Assembly: GCF_033880585.1 (NCBI RefSeq) | Contig: NZ_CP137624.1 | Span: forward strand, 860,001 to 924,000 | Direction of reading: 5' to 3' | DNA from: Lysinibacillus louembei | GTDB lineage: Bacteria; Bacillota; Bacilli; Bacillales_A; Planococcaceae | Length of the DNA: 64,000 nt | Notes under the pieces: generated by a model | The model's database searches: none | What the model saw: only the letters and a program-made list of their open reading frames with translations | Told to the model about the DNA's origin: nothing | Position numbers and translations under genes: made by a program | In this document: positions 29,450-38,118 of the stretch, one piece after another | Layout: each line of letters begins with the position of its first letter | Numbering within the stretch: the stretch's first letter is position 1

Positions 29450-31819
29450 CTAATTAGCCTTTATCGTTGCCCACTGTGGAATGATATGCTGCAAGGTTAA
29501 ACCAATTAATGTGCAATCATCCTCAATATCATAGCGCCCTTTATAATGTGCCATTACATCATACAATAACACATCAATCGGCATTTTTTCGGCAATTCTT
29601 TGCTTAATTAACTCTAAAAAATAGGACTCCTGCTCGTCCCAATTCAATTCACTTGAAAATAAGCCATCGGATACCATAAAAATCACATCGTCTGCACGTA
29701 GCTTCATTTTTTGTGTTTCCACCGAAAACTGTGGCATAAAGCCTACAGGTGCACTTGTTCCATCAAGTTTCATCACAGTTTGTCCGCGCACAATATACGT
29801 CGACATACTGCCAGCCTTCCATGACCAAAGCGTGCCATTCTGCAAATCGATTAACGCAAAATCAATCGTCGCATACATGTCTATTTCACGCTTCAATGAC
29901 ATAACATAGTGTAACGTATGCATTGCTGTTTCTGGATTCATATTATACAACAAACATTCACGCATCATGCGGATTAGCTTTCGACTTTCTCGCTGTGCCT
30001 CTTTATTTTGTCCCATTCCATCAGAAAGCATAACCGCTGTTAAACCTGCATGTATTGGAAAAATAGCATGCGCATCACCAGAGCCGTTTACAAGCTCCTT
30101 CGCCTGACTATAGCTATCATAAGCCAGCTCATAGCGAACAGCGGAACGAAAACGTACTTGCATATGGCGGAAAGGCTCCTGTTTCATCTCATAATGCTCG
30201 ACAAATAAAGGCTCCTGCCAAACATCATAAAAAATTGGCACAATTAAGCGCTCGCAAAGCTGTAACATATCATATTGATTGCTCTTTTTCGGTGTCAATG
30301 AGCATACAACGATGCGCTCACCTGGTTTGCTTTGTAAAACATCTATTTGAAAGCAAGGTACATATGCCTGCTTAAATGCGGTCATAAGCTCATCCTCAAT
30401 AGATTGAAAGGACAATGCCTCCTCTTTAATTTCCTGCATTAATCGCTGTAAATGACGACTCAAATCACGCAGCTGTAAAGCAATCATTTTTTTTCCGTGA
30501 TAAAATTGCCCATTCATTTGCTCCTGATAAAGCTGTGCTTCCAATTCCTCTAGCAATTTTGTCGACTTCACACACTTTTGCTTCACTTGCTCCTCTGTAC
30601 GTAACACTTCCGCAGGTTTAGTTGCCGCTTTTGCCGTACACCAATTCTCTACAGTTTGTGCCATTTCCGCATCAGCCCAGCAGCGCTCGTAGCGAAAACA
30701 GCTCATACATGTCGCTAAAGGCTCAATCTTTTTCTTTTGCACATAATCAGCTGTAAAACGATCGAAGACAAGCTCCTTCATAAAATCTACGAAATGCTGG
30801 AATTGCATTAGGTTTTCAGTCGCATGCTCTGTCATCCATGCCTGTCTTTTTAATAAAACCTCATCTCGCTCTGGGTAAAATAAATCGTGTAGTGTTGTAA
30901 ATAATGATTGTGGGAGTAGTAGAAAAATAGTTGCTGCCATAACAATTGAGAAGAAATATACGATATCAAGTGGGAGTGTCGCATCATAAAAAAAGAATAA
31001 AGCACTAGGTACTATGCTACCTAATGCAACGCCTAGTCGTCCAAGTCGTTTACAGCTTCCTGCAATGACGCCTGTCACAGCATATAGTGCAAGCATCCCA
31101 GTAAAGGACAGGCTTGCAATACCTAGCAAAGTTCCTAAAATTGTAGCAGTCATCGTCGCTATCGGAACACCTGCTACTCTCGCTGCGATACAAATAATAA
31201 GATGCAGCATAAAGATTGTTAAGGAGAGCGAATAAATAACAACCGACTGCATTCCTCCAAGCATCGCCGCCGCAATAACAAAGCCTGCACCAATGCGCTC
31301 ATACGACCATTCCGTCTGCCAAAACTGATACGGGCGTACAAAGAACAGCTGTATAAATAATGTCATCAATACAGCTAGTACAACTTCATAGCCTACATAA
31401 AGCAACACGAGAAATGGAGGCATGCCACCATAAGAAATGCTTTGCCATGGCATTTGAACAATTAAGGTAGCTAACCCTACCGCCAAGGCTGTTGGCATTT
31501 TATAAAATTTGAAGCGACATAGCAGCTCAAAAGCCCCAAGCTGTAAGCATAAAATAACAGCTTGTCCTAACCCAAACGATAATGAGCCTAATAAGCCTCC
31601 AATAATAACCGTTGTACGCAAATTATCATAGCGCAATCGCACAATTGCCCAAAATGGCAATAAAAACGGTAATGTCGCTTCAAAAAATACAGCCTGCGCT
31701 AAAAAATAGGCGATGATAAAAAAGGCTACTTGTAAACTATACGTAACCTTTTTATTTTTCGCATGCTCCTTCAGCCCTTGCCACATAGAAGGTGTTTCTA
31801 GCATTTCCACTCGTGTCAT
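29450..31819 (-). CDS. spoIIE: Stage II sporulation protein E (PP2C phosphatase)
   Basis: A polar-septum membrane phosphatase that dephosphorylates SpoIIAA and so activates sigma-F in the forespore. Residues up to about 310 form about ten hydrophobic segments; a central FtsZ-interaction region includes paired cysteines (CMSCFRYERC); the C-terminal PP2C domain shows VMLSDGMGQNKEAQRES, FALIDLQNGTLWSWKAGS and IFMVSDGLFSSE. ATG 31819 is supported by GAGGAG 7 bases upstream; the frame is open to 31957. Length 789, slightly shorter than the Bacillus protein (827). Confidence 0.94.
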   Translation of the reverse strand: MTRVEMLETPSMWQGLKEHAKNKKVTYSLQVAFFIIAYFLAQAVFFEATLPFLLPFWAIVRLRYDNLRTTVIIGGLLGSLSFGLGQAVILCLQLGAFELLCRFKFYKMPTALAVGLATLIVQMPWQSISYGGMPPFLVLLYVGYEVVLAVLMTLFIQLFFVRPYQFWQTEWSYERIGAGFVIAAAMLGGMQSVVIYSLSLTIFMLHLIICIAARVAGVPIATMTATILGTLLGIASLSFTGMLALYAVTGVIAGSCKRLGRLGVALGSIVPSALFFFYDATLPLDIVYFFSIVMAATIFLLLPQSLFTTLHDLFYPERDEVLLKRQAWMTEHATENLMQFQHFVDFMKELVFDRFTADYVQKKKIEPLATCMSCFRYERCWADAEMAQTVENWCTAKAATKPAEVLRTEEQVKQKCVKSTKLLEELEAQLYQEQMNGQFYHGKKMIALQLRDLSRHLQRLMQEIKEEALSFQSIEDELMTAFKQAYVPCFQIDVLQSKPGERIVVCSLTPKKSNQYDMLQLCERLIVPIFYDVWQEPLFVEHYEMKQEPFRHMQVRFRSAVRYELAYDSYSQAKELVNGSGDAHAIFPIHAGLTAVMLSDGMGQNKEAQRESRKLIRMMRECLLYNMNPETAMHTLHYVMSLKREIDMYATIDFALIDLQNGTLWSWKAGSMSTYIVRGQTVMKLDGTSAPVGFMPQFSVETQKMKLRADDVIFMVSDGLFSSELNWDEQESYFLELIKQRIAEKMPIDVLLYDVMAHYKGRYDIEDDCTLIGLTLQHIIPQWATIKAN

Positions 31820-32072
31820 ATCGTCATCTCCTCTAGCTTTTTTGCCATTATATAAAACTACAAGCGTAAAATTTGTCTGTTCATATAAGCAACTAGAAAA
31901 AATGTTTCGACGAATTTTTGGCAAATAGGAGAGAAAGTGAGGGATTTGGTGAATCATTCATCACATCCTCTGTCACAAAAAGGAAGGATATGTCCAATGA
32001 AGTTCTTATGTGAAAAAAATTTATGGATTGATTATACTTATATATAGTGACATAGATAGGAGTACATCAAGC

Positions 32073-32255
32073 ATGACTAAAAACTTTACATATTTAGCGT
32101 TACTTTGCTCTTTCAGTATGCTATTAATTATCGGCGGCGTTTTGTTAGCAAAATTACCTGTTATCGTACAAATACTTATGATTAGCATCGGCTTAATTTT
32201 AGGGATTGTATGCTTCATCTCCCTTATTCGATTGCTAGTAACGCAAAACAAGTAG
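32073..32255 (+). CDS. Small two-helix membrane protein
   Basis: A 60-residue product with two hydrophobic helices (YLALLCSFSMLLIIGGVLLA and IVQILMISIGLILGIVCFISL) and a basic end. It is transcribed away from spoIIE. ATG 32073 is chosen because TAGGAG lies about 10 bases upstream; the frame opens further 5' without a ribosome site. A terminator follows directly. Function unknown. Confidence 0.6.
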   Translation: MTKNFTYLALLCSFSMLLIIGGVLLAKLPVIVQILMISIGLILGIVCFISLIRLLVTQNK

Positions 32256-32264
32256 TAAAACGAA

Positions 32265-32297
32265 AAGGCTGTTCAACAAATTCGTTGAACAGCCCTT
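32265..32297. terminator. Bidirectional hairpin
   Basis: AAGGCTGTTCAAC and GTTGAACAGCCCTT form a 12- to 13-bp stem with a 6-base loop, 10 bases past the small membrane-protein gene. Confidence 0.7.
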
Positions 32298-32333
32298 ATA
32301 TGTTACACCTTTTCTACGCCTGAAATAGCCAGT

Positions 32334-32372
32334 CAATTACGCCTCGGCGTAATTGCGTCCAGATTTTTTCAA
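32334..32372. repeat. Palindromic intergenic repeat, copy B
   Basis: CAATTACGCC TC GGCGTAATTG is a perfect palindrome with 2-base centre, followed by CGTCCAGATTTTTTCAAGC, matching copy A at 15401-15449. Further downstream to about 32425 runs TCTGTGACATCCACCGTAGG, which may be the other end of the same element. Confidence 0.6.
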
Positions 32373-32468
32373 GCAAGCCTGAGAAACGCCTCTTCAAAAT
32401 CTGTGACATCCACCGTAGGCTTTATTTTTATTTAGTAAGTGCCTAAACGCTTGCTAAATGAAAACAAA

Positions 32469-32894
32469 TTAACCTCGTCTAGCTCCACGGCCACCGCGTT
32501 TTGATTCTGTTGCACGTTTTAATGTTGTAAGACGCTCATCGCTATCCTTCAAGAAACGCGCCATTTTTTGCTCGAAAGTCTCTTTTGGTTGACGATCGTT
32601 GCGCTCGTTTGATCGATTATCGCGACGTGGACGTTGAGGACGCTCTGGTCGCTCTGGTTGAGGCTTCGCTTTGCGGATTGAAAGACCAATCTTACCGTCA
32701 GCTTCAACATTCATCACCTTGACTTCAACTGTATCTCCTACTTTTAGAAGCTCATTGATGTCTTTCACATAGTTGTCTGCCACTTCACTAATGTGTACTA
32801 AACCCGTTTTGCCATCTGGCAGCTCAACGAATGCTCCAAAATTTGTGATGCCTGTTACCTTACCTTGTAATTTGCTGCCTACTTCAATTGACAT
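32469..32894 (-). CDS. yabR: S1 RNA-binding domain protein (YabR-like)
   Basis: A 141-residue protein with an N-terminal S1 OB-fold (VGSKLQGKVTGITNFGAFVELPDGKTGLVHISE, key residues G, F, V and H visible) and a basic, disordered C-terminal tail rich in Arg (RPERPQRPRRDNRSNERNDR region). Bacillus YabR lies at the same place between divIC and spoIIE. It probably binds RNA or ribosomes; its exact role is unsettled. GGAGGAG lies 8 bases before the ATG. Confidence 0.9.
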   Translation of the reverse strand: MSIEVGSKLQGKVTGITNFGAFVELPDGKTGLVHISEVADNYVKDINELLKVGDTVEVKVMNVEADGKIGLSIRKAKPQPERPERPQRPRRDNRSNERNDRQPKETFEQKMARFLKDSDERLTTLKRATESKRGGRGARRG

Positions 32895-33119
32895 AAAAAA
32901 AATGCTCCTCCTTAAAAATTAAGCGACTTCAAAAGTCATGTACTAAGTATACTGAAACTTTTAAAAATTTAGACATATCTACACCGTATCATAATTGATA
33001 ATCGTTTCTATTCTATTATAACGAACAGGATAGTTGTGTCAATAACGCGGTATTAAATCCAATCCATTTCATACCAAGAAAGGCGATCCATTATTTTGAA
33101 TACGGATTCGCCCTTACGA

Positions 33120-33536
33120 TTATTCATCGTCCTTTTCTTGTTGCTCATCTTTTGGAATTGTGAAAATGATTTCACCTTCCTCAGACATAAAATATTCTTT
33201 ACGTGCTAGCTTTGCGATATACTCATCATCTTCCAGCTTTGCAATTTGCAACTTGAGCATGTCCTGCACTTCTTGAATTTGCTCAAGATCTGCAAGAACC
33301 TCTACTTTTTGCCCCTCCTTCACATGAAGGCGGTCATATTGCTTCATCAACATACTAGATAAACTAAAAATCACTACACCTGCTACAACTAAAAAAGCGA
33401 GCATTCTACGTCGTCTACGAATAAGCTGCTGCTTTGAATATTTGCTTTTTATATTATTTTCATTAGAACGAATATAATCATTATCTAATTGTCTCACTCT
33501 GTTAGGTGATGGTTCTTGATGATTTCTTTGCCCCAT
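33120..33536 (-). CDS. divIC: Cell division protein DivIC (FtsB-like)
   Basis: A bitopic divisome protein of 138 residues: basic cytoplasmic N-terminus (RRRRRMLAF), one transmembrane helix (FLVVAGVVIFSLSSMLM) and an external coiled coil (LADLEQIQEVQDMLKLQIAKLED), with the DivIC/FtsB hallmark YIAKLARKEYFMSEEGEIIF. It works with FtsL and DivIB in septal wall synthesis. ATG 33536 has GAGGTG 6 bases upstream; GTG 33545 is an alternative. Confidence 0.93.
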   Translation of the reverse strand: MGQRNHQEPSPNRVRQLDNDYIRSNENNIKSKYSKQQLIRRRRRMLAFLVVAGVVIFSLSSMLMKQYDRLHVKEGQKVEVLADLEQIQEVQDMLKLQIAKLEDDEYIAKLARKEYFMSEEGEIIFTIPKDEQQEKDDE

Positions 33537-33586
33537 CCTCTTCACCTCACAATTTTGAATAGTACAGCCATTATACTTTGTCCAGA

Positions 33587-34045
33587 CTATTTTTTAAAGC
33601 GGTATTTAGTCATTACTTTATACAGTTTCATGACAGGGGTAAAGAGAAACAAAACTATTGATCTAAATATACGCCAGCACACTAGGAAGAAACGACTAAT
33701 AATATAAATAACCCAATAAATCGGGCGAATAAAAAGCAATACAAACAAACGACCAATAAATCGGAAAAAGCGCCTGAACAATTTATCGTATAGAAAAATA
33801 CCAGCTAGCTGAAATAGTGGATCAACAGCGCGCCACTGCCCACCCTTTGTCACATATAAAAAATAAAATGTACAAAATCCAAGCGCAATCCATACGATAA
33901 GCTCTAGCATGACACCACATTGCCGAACCCACTGTCGCCTTGGTAAGCTACTCCATACCGCTCGAGTACTGTCAATCACGCAGCCTACAAATATACCACT
34001 TGCAAGCATGATGACAGCACTCATTAGCTGCGCTGAAATCGTCAT
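33587..34045 (-). CDS. yabQ: Spore cortex biosynthesis protein YabQ
   Basis: A 152-residue integral membrane protein with about four to five helices (LMSAVIMLASGIFVGCVID, LELIVWIALGFCTFYFLYV, FVLLFIRPIYWVIYIISRFF). In Bacillus YabQ is made in the mother cell under sigma-E and needed for cortex formation. Its ATG overlaps the yabP stop (ATGA), the usual yabP-yabQ pairing, with divIC next. Confidence 0.9.
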   Translation of the reverse strand: MTISAQLMSAVIMLASGIFVGCVIDSTRAVWSSLPRRQWVRQCGVMLELIVWIALGFCTFYFLYVTKGGQWRAVDPLFQLAGIFLYDKLFRRFFRFIGRLFVLLFIRPIYWVIYIISRFFLVCWRIFRSIVLFLFTPVMKLYKVMTKYRFKK

Positions 34046-34338
34046 CCGAATAATTTATGGATAAAGCCTTTTGCTGCACTTTCTTCTTCATCGTACTGCA
34101 TAAGCTTCACGTTGCCTTCTAATGTAAGGAGACCCTTGTCCACGTCTAAATGCACGATGCGTAGCTCCTCACCTCGAATGAGCAAATGCCCTTGAGATGT
34201 ATGGATGAAAAATTCCTCCTGATCAAAACGCTCAATTGCTTTTATTGATGTCATGTCCATTCGCTTGCGATTGCGAATCGTCACTATATGCTCGCCCGAC
34301 GGAATTGTATAGCGATTACTTTCTTGATGTAATGTCAT
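34042..34338 (-). CDS. yabP: Sporulation protein YabP
   Basis: A 98-residue soluble protein of the YabP/YqfC family: HIVTIRNRKRMDMTSIKAIERFDQEEF, then LIRGEELRIVHLDVDKGLLTLEGNV, the typical beta-rich pattern. It takes part in spore-coat or cortex assembly in Bacillus. ATG 34338 is chosen because GGAGGAG is 8 bases upstream, whereas the ATG at 34344 abuts it. First of the yabP-yabQ-divIC group; the accessory block at 34.6-43.3 kb separates it from rqcP. Confidence 0.9.
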   Translation of the reverse strand: MTLHQESNRYTIPSGEHIVTIRNRKRMDMTSIKAIERFDQEEFFIHTSQGHLLIRGEELRIVHLDVDKGLLTLEGNVKLMQYDEEESAAKGFIHKLFG

Positions 34339-34536
34339 GTCCATCTCCTCCTTTTCGCTTCTGTCACACTTTATGCAAAAGAAAGTGAAAGCATGACTTG
34401 AATTATTTATGTAATTAATAAAAATGTGAAGGCAAGTATATTCAGAAAAAAATGATTAAAGTATAGACTTCAAAAAAATGTTTAGCTAAAAATACCTATT
34501 ACCGATAAATAAACTTCCAAAAATCAAGGAGATTAA

Positions 34537-34545
34537 TGCTATAAT
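34537..34545 (+). promoter_or_regulatory. Extended -10 promoter element before the EAL gene
   Basis: TGCTATAAT, an extended -10 box, lies about 47 bases before ATG 34592; no strong -35 is seen. The rest of the yabP-EAL divergent gap (34339-34536) shows no gene. Confidence 0.5.
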
Positions 34546-34591
34546 TAATTTACTAAATAACATTTATTGTGCGATAAGAGAGGTAAAATAC

Positions 34592-36478
34592 ATGAGTTAC
34601 TCACTTGATTTTTCAATTGAAGAAGCAAACGAGCTATTACAGCAGCTTCATCAAACTCAGCAGCAATTTTTCTTTTCAGATAAAGAGTTATTAAAGCTAT
34701 CAAGGCAATCCATTAAGCCTATTTTAGAAAAAACGTGTAAAAATATTGCCAAACTAATGAAATGTGAACGAGTGGAAGTTTGGCTGTTTAATGAGGAGCA
34801 AACACAGCTAACAATTGAAATGAGCTATGACAGCAAAGGTACCTCTCCCTTTTCTAATGTCACTCTTTTAAAGCATTATATTCCGACCTATTTTGAGGCA
34901 ATTGTACATAAACGAACACTGGCTGTAGATAATATTGCAGTAGACCCCGTAATGGAGGGCTTACGTGAAAGCCTCTCGCTTGAATATTATCAATTTCAAT
35001 CAATGCTCGATGCCTCCATTGTTTTAAATTGGGGCGTAGGTGGTGTCATTTGTTGTTTTTCTGAGCAGCAGCGCCATTGGACACCTGTTCATAGGCATGT
35101 ACTGGCTTCAGTAGCAGATATGTTTGCTTTTATTTTTGATCGCTTGCACCGTCAAGAGGCAGAAAACTATATATACAAGCTAGCATTTACAGACACGCTG
35201 ACAAATTTAAATAATGAACATGCATTTTATAAAAAAGTAGACCAATATTTAGCTCAAGATGAGCTCGGCATTTTCATTTATATGACGTTAGATCAATTTA
35301 CAAATATCCGTAGTGTACTTGGCCATGAAGGTGGAGAAGAAGTGCTAGTAAACTTCGCACAGCGTCTATATTGCGCATTTCCTGAACCAGCAATCATCGC
35401 TCGCATTGGCTTCGATCATTTCGTCATATATGTACCGCTTGCGCATAAGGACAAGCCGTTCCTAAATAAAAAAATTACAAATGCCTTAAAAGAACCGATG
35501 ATTATTAAAGGGCAGGAAGTCTATATAACATTTAGCTATGGCGCTGCTTATTATCCTGCTGATGTAGACAATGTCAAGGACGGCTTGCAGGTCGCGCAAA
35601 TTGCACTTGAGCATGCACGAAAACAAAAATCTCGTAAAGCAATCGGATTTTATCAACCGTCAATGCACAAATCTATGAAAGAAAATCTTTTATCTGAAAT
35701 GAACTTACAAAAAGGGCTCGACTTAAAGCAATTTCAATTATTTTATCAGCCGCAAGTGTGCTGTAAAACGGGGGAAATAGAAGGCTTTGAAGCATTGATT
35801 AGATGGCAGCACCCAGAGCGTGGGCTTATTCCTCCTATCAATTTTATTAACTTAGCTGAATCAACAGGGCTTATTAAATTAATTGGAGAATGGGTTATTC
35901 AAGAAGCGATTGCACAACTCAAAAAATGGCATGCTGAAGGCAAGGAGCATTTAAGCTTGTCCATTAATTTATCACCCGTGCATTTCCTTTCTGCTAACTT
36001 GCCTGCATATTTATTACAATGCACACAATCAGCTGGTATAGCACCACAAAGCTTGATATTAGAAATTACAGAAAATGTGGCGATTGAAGACCGCGATGCT
36101 GCAAGAAATCGAATGGCTGAGCTAAGAGCAATGGGCTTCCCCATTTCAATTGACGATTTTGGTACAGGCTACTCATCCTTTGCTTATTTGCAAAATCTCC
36201 CTGTCCAGCAAATTAAAATTGATCGCCAATTTATACGCCATATAAGCAAAAATGAAAACAGTGCTGCCATTGTCCAAACAATTGTCCAGCTTGGTAAAAC
36301 ATTGAATTTACAAACTGTGGCAGAGGGTGTTGAAACAAAAAAGGAATGGGATTTATTAAAGCAGTTTGGCTGTGATAGCATACAAGGTTTTTATTTCAGC
36401 AAGCCACTACCTGTAAATGAAATAGATCAACTTCTTCAAAATGCTGGAGGTTCTTATAATGAAAATCAATCTACCTAA
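34592..36478 (+). CDS. GAF / degenerate GGDEF / EAL cyclic-di-GMP phosphodiesterase
   Basis: A 628-residue cytoplasmic signalling protein. A GAF-like sensor fills about residues 40-190. The GGDEF domain (about 200-360) keeps TDTLTNLNNEHAFYKK but has IGFDHF in place of GGDEF, so it should not make c-di-GMP. The EAL domain (about 370-620) keeps EGFEALIRWQHP, the metal ligands in LEITENVAIED and IDDFGTGYSS, KIDRQFI, and VAEGVET, so it is likely an active phosphodiesterase. GAGAGG lies 8 bases before the ATG. It overlaps the following pentapeptide gene by 20 bases. Confidence 0.9.
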   Translation: MSYSLDFSIEEANELLQQLHQTQQQFFFSDKELLKLSRQSIKPILEKTCKNIAKLMKCERVEVWLFNEEQTQLTIEMSYDSKGTSPFSNVTLLKHYIPTYFEAIVHKRTLAVDNIAVDPVMEGLRESLSLEYYQFQSMLDASIVLNWGVGGVICCFSEQQRHWTPVHRHVLASVADMFAFIFDRLHRQEAENYIYKLAFTDTLTNLNNEHAFYKKVDQYLAQDELGIFIYMTLDQFTNIRSVLGHEGGEEVLVNFAQRLYCAFPEPAIIARIGFDHFVIYVPLAHKDKPFLNKKITNALKEPMIIKGQEVYITFSYGAAYYPADVDNVKDGLQVAQIALEHARKQKSRKAIGFYQPSMHKSMKENLLSEMNLQKGLDLKQFQLFYQPQVCCKTGEIEGFEALIRWQHPERGLIPPINFINLAESTGLIKLIGEWVIQEAIAQLKKWHAEGKEHLSLSINLSPVHFLSANLPAYLLQCTQSAGIAPQSLILEITENVAIEDRDAARNRMAELRAMGFPISIDDFGTGYSSFAYLQNLPVQQIKIDRQFIRHISKNENSAAIVQTIVQLGKTLNLQTVAEGVETKKEWDLLKQFGCDSIQGFYFSKPLPVNEIDQLLQNAGGSYNENQST

Positions 36479-37094
36479 ACTTCCTTCTTCTTTAACTAAG
36501 AGGGATTTCTCAACTATTTTAAATGAGGAGTATCCTGAGCTTGAACGATGTGAAATTATTGATAGCTCCTTTATGAACGAGGAAGTCGAACGGGTTCGAC
36601 TTGATCAAGTCGTATTAAAAAATTGCCAATTTAATTATACAAATTTCAGCCATATCCAATTAACCGATGTCCGCTTTGAAAATTGCGATTTATCCAACGT
36701 AAATTTTAGTAAATCCTCCATTCATCGCGTAGAGTTTATTAACTGTAAGCTATTAGGAAGCCAATTTCCTACATCTTCTTTAGGCAATGTTAAATTCGAC
36801 AATTGCATTTTACATTTAGTTACATTTGACAGTGCAAAGCTAGAAAAGGTGATATTTAACGAGGCAGTTTTAACAAATTCGGACTTTTATGAGTGCAAAT
36901 TTAAAGGAATTGAATACACTCGCTGCAATTTGAATGATGCCAATTTCGAGCAAACTTCATTGAAAGGCATCGACATTAGCTCATCGAATTTTGAAACATT
37001 GACGATTTCGATTGATAGTTTAAATGGTTGTAAAGTATCATCGTCACAAGCGGTTCAGCTTGCTTCGTTAATGGGGGTTATCATTGTAGATTAA
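36459..37094 (+). CDS. Pentapeptide-repeat protein (Qnr-like size)
   Basis: A 211-residue protein with tandem A(D/N)LXX-type five-residue repeats through most of its length (LKNCQFNYTNF, FENCDLSNVNF, FINCKLLGSQF, CNLNDANFEQTSL), forming a right-handed quadrilateral beta helix. The C-terminus (ETLTISIDSLNGCKVSSSQAVQLASLMG) resembles the end of chromosomal Qnr-type gyrase-protecting proteins of Gram-positives; whether it protects gyrase is not known. ATG 36459 lies inside the end of the EAL gene and has GGAGG 8 bases upstream, so the pair is probably co-transcribed. Confidence 0.82.
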   Translation: MKINLPKLPSSLTKRDFSTILNEEYPELERCEIIDSSFMNEEVERVRLDQVVLKNCQFNYTNFSHIQLTDVRFENCDLSNVNFSKSSIHRVEFINCKLLGSQFPTSSLGNVKFDNCILHLVTFDSAKLEKVIFNEAVLTNSDFYECKFKGIEYTRCNLNDANFEQTSLKGIDISSSNFETLTISIDSLNGCKVSSSQAVQLASLMGVIIVD

Positions 37095-37102
37095 TAAAGA
37101 GG

Positions 37103-37152
37103 CTAACATTAGTAGTACAAATCCTGACTATGGTTTGTGCTACTAATGTTAG
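37103..37152. terminator. Bidirectional terminator
   Basis: CTAACATTAGTAGTACAAA pairs with TTTGTGCTACTAATGTTAG with one G-T pair around a 12-base loop, between converging genes; T-rich on the plus side. Confidence 0.8.
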
Positions 37153-37162
37153 TATGTTTTAT

Positions 37163-37681
37163 TTATGGAGCTGCTGGAACTATATGAGCTCCTGTATTTG
37201 AATAATGAATTATAGCGTTACGTGTTGGATATGCTGCTGGGGTTCCACTGCCATCATTTTTTATATAAATACCGATATATTCAGGAGCAGATATACGTTC
37301 TTTATACGCATCAACTCTTACTCCCATTCCAGCATTACGATAGAATAAAACCGTAGCATCATCAACAGTTCCCTGGAAAATGCTTCTTCCCGGAATATAC
37401 TCAGGTGTATTAGGGATATGTTTCCTTTGTTTATTCACATTTATGTAACCTGGATAATTTATTCCATGAACATTCACTATTGACCCAGAAAAGTTAGTAT
37501 TTTTAAGAGAAGGATTAACTTTAGAAAATGGTTGAACAATCACATTTTGTTCTAATGAAACATTTTCAATAACAGTTGTTTCTACATCAACTGTCTCCAT
37601 ATCACTTTGAGCAAATACTGAAGTTGAAAAAATTAGCAAAAACATTACTACAAAAGAAAATTTTACACTTATTTTTTTCAT
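37163..37681 (-). CDS. Secreted protein with polymorphic toxin type 50-like domain
   Basis: A 172-residue exported protein: cleavable Sec signal (FVVMFLLIFSTSVFAQS), a ~50-residue linker, then a domain at about residues 78-170 that matches my memory of the toxin-50 (Ntox50) family: KQRKHIPNTPEYIPGRSIF, YRNAGMGV, KERISAPEYIGIYI, YPTRNAIIHYS and the end GAHIVPAAP. That family is predicted to be an RNase toxin. Length is short for a polymorphic toxin, so this may be a stand-alone secreted effector. AGGAGGG lies 6 bases before ATG 37681. A possible immunity gene diverges from it at 37789. Confidence 0.72.
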   Translation of the reverse strand: MKKISVKFSFVVMFLLIFSTSVFAQSDMETVDVETTVIENVSLEQNVIVQPFSKVNPSLKNTNFSGSIVNVHGINYPGYINVNKQRKHIPNTPEYIPGRSIFQGTVDDATVLFYRNAGMGVRVDAYKERISAPEYIGIYIKNDGSGTPAAYPTRNAIIHYSNTGAHIVPAAP

Positions 37682-37788
37682 TTTATCCCTCCTAATCATA
37701 AATTTAATGTCATAATATCAAAAAAAGGTTATTTGAAAATAGCAGAAAAATAGTATATTATGAATTTTCGAAAAGGAGTGACTTAAAA

Positions 37789-38118
37789 ATGGATATGTAT
37801 GAAAAATACATTAAACATATTAAACCTAATACCAAACTTATCTTAAGTGCTCAGAAAGCCCTTTTTTGTGCTATTCCTAAAAATACAAAAGCAGTCTACG
37901 CAAAAATAGAAAATAATAACCACTTAATTTGGAAAGCTTTTTTTGATGAAGAACCATCAGAATTTGAGAAAGACATCTTAAGTACAGCTGCGACAGAAGT
38001 CTTAGCAGATTTTCCAGAAATCATATCAATTGATGAACAGTATATTTATCATCCATCCCCAATAAATTTCAAAAATGAACTTTATTACAATTGGCCATAT
38101 ACAAGACTAGAACAATAA
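37789..38118 (+). CDS. Small soluble protein, candidate immunity protein
   Basis: A 109-residue acidic cytoplasmic protein (LILSAQKALFCAIPKNTKAVYAKIE, FFDEEPSEFEKDILSTAATEVLADFPE). The pattern of an N-terminal helix, a beta hairpin and a TEVLADFPE-type helix recalls small immunity or colicin-immunity-like proteins near toxin genes, but I cannot name a family. It is divergent from the toxin-like gene, with a 107-bp shared gap. AAAGGAG lies about 10 bases before the ATG. The immunity role is inference from size, charge and position. Confidence 0.5.
   Translation: MDMYEKYIKHIKPNTKLILSAQKALFCAIPKNTKAVYAKIENNNHLIWKAFFDEEPSEFEKDILSTAATEVLADFPEIISIDEQYIYHPSPINFKNELYYNWPYTRLEQ

Noticed and set aside
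36459-37094. Calling the pentapeptide protein a quinolone-resistance gene
   Set aside because: Size and C-terminus are similar, but the fold alone does not show gyrase protection.
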